Shown here: in pieces, positions 49,035 through 61,000 of the stretch
How positions within the stretch are numbered: position 1 is the first letter of the stretch
How the letters are laid out: each line of letters begins with the position of its first letter
Source: Meghimatium bilineatum
Taxonomy: Eukaryota > Mollusca > Gastropoda > Stylommatophora > Philomycidae
Length of the DNA: 64,000 bases
Direction of reading: 5' to 3'
NCBI GenBank assembly: GCA_034231615.1
Contig: CM067312.1
Span: forward strand, 3,141,001 to 3,205,000
Made by a program: the position numbers and the translations under genes
The notes under the pieces: model-generated
What the model saw: only the letters and a program-made list of their open reading frames with translations
Told to the model about the DNA's origin: nothing
Database searches by the model: none

Positions 49035-52000
49035 CATTTCTCAAGCCTTGTCACTTCCCATCATCTGAGAAGCATGACTTAATGGCAGTCACATGAATAT
49101 GATGAGCATCCCGATGGCCCCTGCCATTGAAGTGGTCCAGCAACAGGCGTATCAGTCTGGTTCTTGTTGCTGTACAGAAGTTCAGAATTGGTCTGCGAGC
49201 CTTCATCCAGTCTCAACTATTATATCTTGGCACATTGTGTGTAGATGACGCCATAGAGAATGTTGTGGGACACACATGTGAAACTCTCTTCAATGATGAA
49301 GGTGACTTTAGGGACTGTGACAAACAGAGTCTGGATGAAATAGGCACAGGTGTTAACATTTGCATCTGATGGAAACATCAAGCTTGAGATAACTCTGGAC
49401 CAATATATCCCTGAGGTTTTTGTCACGTCCACGTAAGCAGCCATTGAGGGATTGCAGAACACATCAGATGTCTCGGGATCTGGCTGTAGAAGAGGAAGGT
49501 ATCGGAATGTAACATGATATACAGCATAGCTATGGGGGTGGAAGGTGAAAATATAACATGATGGACAGCAGATCTATGGGGGTGGAAGGTAAGAATAAGT
49601 TTGGCCATGTTCCTGGTTCTTGACAAGTTTAGGCTAATAAATTGTGCTACTTTTCATGTTATATTAATCTATAAATTGATCTTCCTTTCTCAGGTGAAAA
49701 CCAGGGAGCAGACCACATGAGGTGAGTACACCATCAGCAGTTAGTGATAACATCACTTTATCTGTCCATTCAAGCTATAGATATCTATGATTCATATCTA
49801 TGTCTTAGGGCATATCCCACCAAACCATAGTAAAAATAAGTAATCAGATGTAAATAGTAACCACGTAAATAGTGTAAAAAGTAGCAATGTAAATAGTGTA
49901 AATAGTAGCAACACAAATAGTGTAAATAGTAACAATGTAAATAAATAGTGTAAATAGTAATGTAAATAGTGTAAATAGTAATGTAAATAGTAATGTAAAT
50001 AGTGTAAATAGTAACCATGTAAATAAATAGTGTTAATAGTAGCAACATAAATAGTGTAAATAGTAACCATGTAAATAAATAGTATAAATGTAAATTGTGT
50101 AAATAGGACATGAATGTGAATTTTTAGCTCCACTAAATGAGAAATCCAGTACTGGGAATATTTCCTAAATTTTCACAATATTTTGTTCTGTTCTGAAATT
50201 GGACATGGCTCACACAAAAATGGCATAAAACACTAGGAAGTTGCATGATTGACTTCAAATAAATTATGATCAGTAAATTGACAGTCAATGTATCTACTTT
50301 AGTAAAATTAGATATCAACATTTCAAGACAAATAAAATTGAAGGTGAGTAGAAAAAAATATCTGTAAACAAAAGTTTGTTCATCTAATATTCCTGTTTGT
50401 GGTGCAATTTTTGTATTTTGTTTTTACAATTCTTATATTTTTATATTGTATATGGATTCCACATTCAATTATTATTCTTTTGATACCTTATATGACCTTT
50501 CATACCTGATACTTTGTCTTCAGGAAGCTTGCGCCTTAATCATGTTGCAGGCCAAAAATTTAGCCTAAAATTAATTACATCCAAACCTTGGGAATAATTT
50601 CATCCTGAAAGAGTTAATTACTAATATAAGAAAAAAGACAGTCTTCATTTTTTTGGACACGTTGTGAGACAAGGACGTTTGGAGAACATAATCACAACAG
50701 GCAAGATTGAAGGCGACAGAGAATGACAAGAGGGAAATATTAGACAGTTGACAACCTGGCACGGCAGGGAAGCAATAATGATCTTGATGCATAATACTGA
50801 AGATAGAGAGCTGTGGCGAGCCATGGTCACCTATGCCAGTCGGCATGGCATCTGATGATGATGAAACAAATTACAAACAAGCTAAAAATGACAATTATAA
50901 AATGCTACATCTATTCTGATGATTTCACTGAATATACAGGAGGGAGCCAGAGATATACTGTGCAGCAGTGGGGAGGAGGAAACTACATCACTGCTTTTTC
51001 CTATGGCTGAGGCCCATCATAGAGGCACAGTGACTCAGGACGTGACAATCCTTTTGACTTGAACATTTGGTTGCATGCCTGGAGCAATAGAGAAGTTCGG
51101 CATAACCAGTAGTTTATTGGTGGCAGGGAATGGGCACAGTGAACCCTATCTTGGTTGCAGTGAATCGGAGTAGTTCATAGGTTGAAACCTACCTTCCTGG
51201 AGGTGTGATAGTTAATCTCTGGCTCTGTCCTGGGGTGGGCCGAAAATCCACAGACTTCCCAGCAATATAATGTCATTTAATGGCATTAGGTCAAAGGGCA
51301 TGAGCCCATGGACAGCTGGAGCAGCAGCCAACCAACCCACCAACTGAATATGCGATGATAGAAAAGTATAATAAATTTGATTTACTGTCATGTTGCTTCG
51401 CCGCGATGCTGATGACTATAAATTGTTCGGATTTCCATTTCAGAATCACTTGACATTGAATCCCCACCATTATCCTCCATTAACAAAATGGTGATAAATT
51501 TTCTTCTCATTGTTGCCACAGCATTCTGTCAAAAAGTTACCAATTTCGATTTTTTCGTTCTGCTTCGGGTTTAGCAAACCGGGCAGTGGATCTCACCTTC
51601 CGAAATCAAGACATGACACAATTCCGGCGGAATTCACCGCCCGAATTGTAAACACAGCGTGCTAATGGTTAAAGGAAATAAAGATCATACAAATAAAATA
51701 TTTTGGATGTATTAAAAAACATTACACATTGTTGAAGACCTTACTTGGGTAAAGTCAAAGGGAGGTGAGCAAGAGTTAGGCAGAGATACAAGTGGGAGAG
51801 TAACATTGTGATATGGACAGGTTACAGTCTAGCAGAGTGCACCACCAAGACAAGAGATAGTTGAAGGTCAGTTGCAGCCAACCTTCGTTGCAGAGATGGC
51901 ACTTGATGATGATATACTCTCATTGTACGTTATGTCTTTATTATGTCTGTTGTAAATAATCTCATTTTCTGTTATATCTTAATTATTTCTGTTATAATAG

Positions 52001-55000
52001 TTTCATTATGTCTTGTCTGTTTGAGATTGGCTTGGTTTCTCAGAATACTCATTGGTATGTTCATGCAGGCTGAAATGTTTTATTCCACAGACTTGGTGGG
52101 TCCAATGATGCTGATAGATCTGATCCTAATAGGGTAAGTGACTCAACTTATACCCAAACATTAAGCATTGAGGAATAATATAGTTGGCAGAGAGAATGTA
52201 TTCTTTAACAGAACAATGAAAACTAATATTCCAGGAATTTCAATTTGTGCTCATAACATAAATAACTTGAAATATACAGATGACACTTCTGATTGCCAAA
52301 GGAAAGATCTACAAGAACTAATCAACATAGTAGTAGCAGAAAAAAAAGGCAAGGACCTTTTCTGAAATAACAAGAAGTCAAAGCAATGGTTGTTTGCAAG
52401 AAACAAAATCCTCCCTTGCAAGATCAAAGCAAATTACTCAATACTCAAACAGGTCCACCAATTCAAATATTTAAAAACAACAATGACATCATATGTCCTG
52501 TTATTATATTATAATTTTGACTATCAGATGTACATGTGTCCTGTTATTCTATTCTAATTTTGACTATTAGTTGTACTTGTGTCCTGTTATTCTATTCTAA
52601 TTTTGACTATTAGTTGTACTTGTGTCCTGTTATTCTATTCTAATTTTGACTATTAGTTGTACTTGTGTCCTGTTATTCTATTCTAATTTTGACTATTAGT
52701 TGTACTTGTGTCCTGTTATTCTATTCTAATTTTGACTATTAGTTGTACTTGTGTCCTGTTATTCTATTCTAATTTTGACTATTAGTTGTACTTGTGTCCT
52801 GTTATTCTATTCTAATTTTGACTATTAGTTGTACTTGTGTCCTGTTATTCTATTCTAATTTTGACTATTAGTTATACTTGTGTCCTGTTATTCTATTCTA
52901 ATTAACAACATATTTATACATGTACAGTGTCTCATCCTTGCAAAAGTACTGACATGACATGTGATTTCAAAATCCTTATCTTAGTGATCAAAGCTGGATA
53001 ATATTTAAAGATTCTTATCTTAGTGATCAAAGCTAGATAAGATTTTGATCAATGTTTTATTGTCAAACAGGCGCTGGTTGCTGTCAACATAGGACAACAG
53101 CAGATGTTAGTTCCCAAGAAAGCTCCAACAATGCCTAAGCCAAACTGGCATCCACCCTGGAAGTTGTATCGGGTAGGAATAGAATAGTTTCAAATTGTTT
53201 GTTTGTTTCGATGCCCATTAATTAAGAGCAATATACCTCTTATATCCTCTTGTGCAATGGGAAATTTTCTTCAGGGCTTTGGTTCATACACATAACACTC
53301 CAACTCTTAACGGTGTGGAGTAGGAAAATATCTTAAGCATGAGATTTATTTCATACACAGAAGATTCCTACTCATGGGGGGGGGGGTAAATTCTAGGAGT
53401 TGTGTGGTATTTCTACCTTTCCACAACATGCAGTTGATGTCATAATCTTCAGCTAACTTCGCAAACATCCCTCCGAGATCAGAGGTGTCCTTAGCACCAA
53501 AGCTCTGGTCACTGGGATACAAATTCTTAAGACTAACGGGAATTGAACCAGTCCGTTCAACGGCACCAAATCGCCTAGCAACTATTGCACATGTGTTCTT
53601 CCGTACTTGACTAACCACATCTCCAATAAAAGATGCAATTTTGTCAAGCCATTCAAGCATGCATTCAAAGTCACCAGAACGGACAAATTGAGACAAGGAC
53701 TATTACAGCAACAACAAACATCCTTTACAGGTATTGAAATATCCTCAGTAACAACAAACATATAACATATAATATCTGTATTAGTTATACAAGGGCTGAT
53801 AGGTCTTCTTGTAAACATAAATACATGTTTTGAATGGTGTGAATAGCTTGACAAAATCGCATCTTTTATTGGAGATGCGGTTAGTCAAGTACGGAAGAAC
53901 GAGTGTGCAATAGTTGCTAAGCGATTTGGTGCTGTTGAACGGACTGGTTTAATTCCCGTTAGTCTTAAGAATTTTAAAATTGTCCTCTGGCTTCCTACTT
54001 AAAATTACTTGGTCACTGGGATAAGTGGGGCGGCCCATACATTCCCTGCCAACCAGGAGGAGCTCTCCAATTATGAAGGGTTAACATGTATGTCTAATTC
54101 TGAACTCTCTTAGGGAATTGTCACATCCTGTACAGAGCTGCCTTTCACAGCTGGGATTTCACTCACACATTGACAGCTAGAATTGTAGTCAGGCCTGGAG
54201 CTCATCTGCTTCTCCAAGTGCAATGTTGAATTCTCTGAATGATGCAGAACAAAGGGAAAAATATTTCAAATAATTTAACATGTATAAAACGTCTTCATCC
54301 TTTTTGTTTGATCTATTATATTCATCAGTTCATTCAAGGATGAACTGCAACATCTCCAGCAATCTGGTCAGGGGATTTGAGTGTTCACAGTAATCTGCTC
54401 TAGGCTTTATGCAAGAACTTAAGAAAATTAGAAAATCTATTCAAGATTGGAATAACAACAATTCACAGGGCACAAGCACCAATCCTCCATAAAACAAACA
54501 ACACAATGACAGTTAAAAAAGGTACATGGAACATCTGTGGCGTCAACAAAAGAACCAAAAATAGTTGAGTTAAATGATTAAACATAAAAATGGCTCAACC
54601 ACTTAATGAGAATGAACTGTTATTGGCCAGCGGCTAGAACATGCAACATGAAAATGGAAATGCCAATATGCAGAGGAAGACCAAGAATAAGTTGGATTGA
54701 AGGAATTGCCAACTGTGCTAGTCGTCACACTAGTACTGCATATCAAGCAACCACACGTTCCAGTCAGAAAACCAATTGTCATTCGATCCTGCGACACCTT
54801 ACAACAAAAGCAGAAAAAAGACGATATATATTATATTCATTTTTCTGCCGAAGACGGATGTGTCGGACCATTGGCGCAAATAAAATGGCGACACAGTGCA
54901 TTTCCATTCTCTGGACTACATCCTGCTGGAAATCTAATAGGACCATGGTCCTGCTACAAGAGAGATCCAATGGGAGTTTGAGAATGAACGCTGAAGAAGA

Positions 55001-58000
55001 AGATATTCATTTTGTTTATGTGTGTTTGTAGCCATCTTGCCAGATTAAAATTATGATTCAAAGTCCAAAAACAAAAAACAGGAACAAATGTCAAACAAAG
55101 TTCTACTTTTTTTATACCTGCTTCACCTTAAAAAATTACAAAATTCTAATCATGTTTACCACTTTACTACAAGCTTTGATTCTATAACATTTTGTATCTA
55201 GTAATTTATATAACAATTAAGTTTTTATTGTATTTGATAAGAGAGTATTTTCTTTTGTTTTTCTTATTTGTCATATGATGGATTTCAAATATTAGCACCT
55301 AAAAGAGCTGCTGTGGACAAAAATCCAGTTTCCAAACTGCCCTAAGTTTATTGCTTTTAGACATATTTTACTATATTTTTGCTATAATAATTATGTACAG
55401 GCTTAAGTAAAACCAATTTGCATTTCTGAAGCACAGTTATTATTGTACATATAGAAATCTCATTTTCCTGTATATAAAATAATAAGTTACTTTTGTGCAG
55501 TTAATTTTGGTAAATACAGCAATTATTACTAGTACAGATTTTGTTATAAGAATATAATTAAAAGAATATACAAACTGATCCCAAAAAACGTTTGGATATC
55601 TGAATAAAAAAGCGGGAATGACACGTGAAAACGAGCATCTATTTTTGTGTATGTCTGTAAAAAAAACTCCCATTCTTACTAAAATCATATCCCGTTTATT
55701 ACTGTCATATTTATTGCTAGGTGATTGGTTTGAGAGTGCACTTATTATTTCTTGTATTTTTGTGCATTTAATACATTCTTACAGTATGAGTAGCATACAT
55801 GTTGCTAGATTTTTGTCCATCATGAAACCAGTTTGAGAGATTCTTGTTTTTTTTGTGTATGTGTTTAGGTCATCAGTGGCCATATTGGCTGGGTGCGATG
55901 TTTAGCTGTAGAACCAGGAAATCAGTGGTTCTGTTCTGGTGCTGGAGACAGAGTCATCAAGGTAAAAAAAATGTGCCCTGCCAAAGATGCATGTGTAGGG
56001 GCATTGGTGCAAATAAAACGGAAACATAACGCATTTCCATTCTCTGGACTACATCCTGCTGGAAATCTAGTAGGGCTATTGTCGTGCTACAAGGGAGATC
56101 CAGCAGGAGTTTAAGAATGAACACAGAAGAAGAGAGAATGTAGAGATACCCATTCCTGAAATATATATATTTATGTAAATGTTTATTGAAATGATATTGA
56201 TTATAGATTATCCTTATTGATTATAGATTATATTATCCTCACCCAACAATCTGGCATGTCTACTCTAATGACAATTGATTAACATTATTTTAATACCAAC
56301 TCTGTGTTACCAGTGTCCAACATGGCTCTTGACAAAGACACTAACAAAAAAAAGATCACAGCGTGTGAAATGAGGTGTTTGAGGAAAGCTATAAGTATCA
56401 CCAGAAGAGGCAGATGGAGAAATGAAGATATCAGGAGGGAAATGAAGATCATCTCAAGCCAAGATTACATCGAGAGACAGCAAACCAGGTGGTTGGTCAC
56501 CTCATAAGAATGAAATCAATACAACCTTCATGCATGCAACAGCAGAAGATCCGACTACAAGGCATGAGGAAGACCAAGAACTAGATGGGTGGAGATAAAA
56601 GAGAACGGGTTAACCATAGCAAATGCGACCCAAATTCCCCAAAAAACAACAGACAATTTCACCCTCATGGTGCTTAACGACACAAGTGAAAATGACAATG
56701 GACAGATAAACTGATTATAGTGCCCAGAGGGAGTAGAAGTTTGTAAATTATGTTGCTTAGGTGGCAGAGTTTGACTTTTTGCTCCAGGTTAGATTTTTAC
56801 TATAACCCTTCAGGGTCGTAGGGGTACCACATTGGAAGCTTCAGCACACAGAGTCCTCCAGCGAATTCTATCCTCAGTGATGCGGATGGGTGTGGAAATA
56901 TCTAGCCCTGTCCATTCCTTGATGTTGTCTGTCCATGTCTTTATTTGTCCTCCTCTGCTTCTTCCACCCTTGACAGTTCCCTGCAGTATTGTTTTTGACA
57001 AGGAATCGTGCCTGCATACATGCCCGAACCATGCTAGTTTTCGTCATTTCACTATTGAAAGCAATGGCCCCTGGACACCTGCACACATCTCTACTTTATT
57101 TCTTACGTACACATTGGTCTTATGTTCCCTATAGGAAATTCGTAGAATTCTTCTGTAGCATTTATACGTGAAAGCCTGTAATCTTCTCTCCATGTCCGCA
57201 GTGAGTGTCCAACTCTCACAACCATACAACACAACGGAAAGCACCAGCGACCTATACAGTATGATTTTCACTCCAACACTGATGTTGCTTTTCCAAATCA
57301 CAGTTAGCCTTGACAAGGACGCTAAAGCCATGGCTAACTGTGATTTGGAAAAGCAACATCAGTGTTGGAGTGAAAATCAAACTGTATAGGTCGCTGGTGC
57401 TTTCCGTTGTGTTGTATGGTTGTTCATTTCAATAATCAATTATTGAATAATATTCAATAATAATCAATAATATTAGAAGTAACAGGTAACTACCAGGGCA
57501 TCTTTGTTTGAATAATATCGCTGAATAAAAATATTGTCAGTGTGTTTCCATGGTCAGAAAAGGGAGCAAAGAATAATGGCACTGTTACCTGCCATGCCCA
57601 TTGTAAGAGGCGACCAAGGAAGTTATGGGGTGGAGTTTGCTGTCCCATCCCTTAGAGGGTCTAGTCACCCAGAAGCAAATCTGTAATATATATGCCTTTA
57701 TATTCCATTTTCTGGACAACATCCTGCTAATCTGCAGAAGTTTGAGAACAAACAGAAGAGTACTAAAATTAGAATTGAAAATATCCTAGGTTGAATTAAA
57801 AAAATTCAATAATGATGATGATGATGATTCTCCTTCACAAGCAAAGATGAGCAAGGCATGAACAAATAATAAAATGTGGTGAACAAGTAGGAAAAAACAT
57901 TTTTGATTGTCTAATTTGGTTTGGGTTTGCGAGTTCATGGATGCTCGATGAGTATGATTCATTCCAGGAAACTTCTATTGCAGAAGTGTAGAGGTTCCAG

Positions 58001-61000
58001 AGTAGAAGAATTTTCCGATTTGTCCTTCTGCTTCTGTCGCTTGTAAATTTCCCTCAGTGTGCACTCTTTTTCAAATTTAGTGATGCCAGCAGTATCTAGG
58101 TATGCCAAGCTGAGCGATCAAGGGCTCATAATAATGATATTAGAATTCAGAGTGGGCAGTCTTTGTATCTCTATTTCATTCATAATCATATTAGAATTCA
58201 GAGTGGGCAGTCTTTGTATCTCAATTTCATTCATAATGATATTAGAATATAGAGTGGGCAGTCTTTGTATCTCTATTTCATTCATAATCATATTAGAATT
58301 CAGAGTGGCCAGCATGGATTTATCTTCATCTTCTGCATTTGCTCTCTGATAATGAAATTGTGCATGATTTTCGCTGAGGGAACATGAAGTGAGCTGTACA
58401 GCTAGTTACAGCAGAGTTGCATTATTTGCGCCTTCCAGCCCATCACATCCATTTCAGCATGTGAGTTTCTCTTATTTCAATAATAATCTTATTGGTTGGT
58501 TGCTGGTCCATGGGCTCATGCCCTTTGACCCAATGCCATTAAAATGGCATTATATATCTAGGAAGTATGTATTTTTGGCCCACACTGGGCCAGAGCCAGA
58601 GAATAACTATCACACCACCAAGAAGACAGGTTTCAATCTATGCACTACTCCAAGCCACTGCAGCCAAGATATGGTTCACTGTGCCCATTCCCGCCAGCAA
58701 TTGGCTGCTGGTTATGCCGAGCTTCTCTATTGCTCTAGGTATGCAACCAAATGTTTAAATCAAAAGGATTGTCACATCCTGAGTCACAGTGCCTCTTTTA
58801 TGTGCCTCAGCCATAGGATAAAAACAGTACTGTCAGTTTCCTACTCCCCTGTGCTGCTCAATAAATCTCTGGCTTCCTCCCAACCACAGAGGATGCATAC
58901 AAAAATAACAAAGCATAAAATATATTGCAACAATAAAATCAAATCATGAGAAACATAATTGTATATATGATGTGCCATGAAGTTTCTATAAGAAGATAAC
59001 CTCAATATAACAGCATGTCATCTACTAAGATTTTCTGTTGCAAGGGTGGTTTGTCTAGTGGGCCATTGGTGAGACCCACAGATGCAACCACATTTGTAAT
59101 AATCTTATTAGAATTGAGAGAATTGGCAATTCTCCTGCCAATTTACAAACTGTTTACAGTTTACCTATTTTTTCTTATATATAAAGATTTCATCATGAAA
59201 TGTAACAATAGTTTCTTATTAATAAAGATTCTGCTGAAGATGGATGTGTCTGGCCATTGGCACAAATAAAACAGCGACACAACGCATTTCCATTCTCTGG
59301 ACTACATCCTGCTGGAAATCTAGAGGACTATGGTCCTGCTACAAGGGTGATCCAGCTGTTGTTTGAGAATGAACGTTGAAGAAGAAGAAGAAGATATATA
59401 TATATAAAGATTTCATCATGAAATGTAACAATAGTTTCTTGCTCATGTATTTCTATGCTAGATCTGGGACTTGGCATCAGGGACTCTCAAACTAACACTG
59501 ACAGGTCACGTGAGCACAGTGCGAGGTGTGGCTGTTAGTGCCAGACAGCCATACCTGTTCTCTTGTGGGGAGGACAAGATGGTGAAGTGCTGGGACCTGG
59601 AACAGAACAAGGTGAAAGGAAAACCATTTTATAGTCCATTTTACATTTGACAGAACTTCCCTATATCTTTGTTATGGGAAGTCTATGCTTGTATTATGTT
59701 ATGTGAAGACTACTTTGTATCTTTATGTGAAGTCTTGTTTTTTGTTGTTTTGTTATGTTAATCCTACATTTTTCACATTTATGTGAATATTCTTGCATTT
59801 TTGTTATGTTAAACCTTCACTGTAACTTTATGTGAAGTCTTAAGTCTCTGTTATGTTAAACCTCCATTGGTAACTCTGTGTGAAGTCTAAGTCTCTTAAG
59901 TTAAACTTAACTTCACTGTAACTTTATGTGAAGTCTTATGTCTCTGCTATGTTAAACCTCCATTGGTAACTTTATGTGAAGTCTTATGTCTCTGTTATGT
60001 TAAACCTCCATTGGTAACTTTATGTGAAGTCTAAGTCTCTGTTTGTATCTCTGTAATACAGTCTTCTGCTTGTGTTCTTTGTCTGCTGAAGGTGGATGTG
60101 TCTCGCCATTGGTACAAATAAAACAGTGACATAACACACTTCCATTTTCTGGACTATATCCTGCTGGAAATCTAGTTGAACCATTGTCTTGCTACAAGAG
60201 AGATCTAGTGGGAGTTTTTGAGAATGAACATTGAATAAGAAATATCCTTTTGTTAGTAAATATACATTGATAAAATAAACCATACCATCAGTAAGCCAAA
60301 GTTAGAAATAACTACCAGCAATAACATTTAGACACTGTATCATCTCAGACACATTAATGAAATCTATTATTAAAGCTCTATAAACATGGAATGAAACAGC
60401 TCACCCATGGAGTCAAAAGAGGATGCCATCTACAAGCTTGGAAGAAAAGAACAATCAATCCATCTTTAGATTGAGAACAGGCTACAACAGACTCAAATAA
60501 CACATGTACAGAAGAACAGGTCACAGCAGACACAAACAACACATGTACAGGAGAACAGGTCACAACAGGCTCAAAAAACACATGTATAGATTTGAAATTA
60601 GCGACACTGATATGTGCCCCTGCGGACAATCCCAGAGAACACAGAACATATTTGACAGAACTGCCCACTGTATGACACAGCAAGAAGAAAGCTATGACCA
60701 TCTGATGGATAAGCTCTATGACCCTGTCATGGGGACTAGTGACCACTGTACAATTTATTGAAGAAATCCATATCAGTATCTGACTACGATTGTAGAGTAA
60801 GGAAGAAGATACAATACCAGTGTTATCAAGTAACAGTTTTGTGTTGAACAATTGAACACAGGATTGACGTTTCAACCAAAAGATCTTTATCAAGATAGGA
60901 TGGACAAACACAGAATTGAACCATAAAATCAATCAGAGACTATACATGCAAACAATGTAGTGTAAAATAAAATGACAGGTCTAGAGAACAAAAGAAGAAG

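Noticed and set aside
52069-52133. Alternative PLRG1 exon starting at 52069
   Set aside because: In the required phase it meets a stop codon; the acceptor at 52090 gives an open, phase-fitting exon.
53346-53696. 116-codon minus-strand frame
   Set aside because: Half of it is the arm of a foldback element also present at 39.5 kb; no known domain.
54838-55012. Conserved small protein [13 protein letters not shown]...
   Set aside because: The frame recurs only because SINE1 copies recur; several copies are broken or reversed, and it has no start context.
58389-58949. 186-codon plus-strand frame
   Set aside because: Mostly covers dispersed repeat R4, whose other copy at 50935 is not open in this frame.
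60378-60932. 184-codon minus-strand frame
   Set aside because: Antisense of the LINE RH tail and its 39-bp repeat (IFRLRTG on the plus strand).
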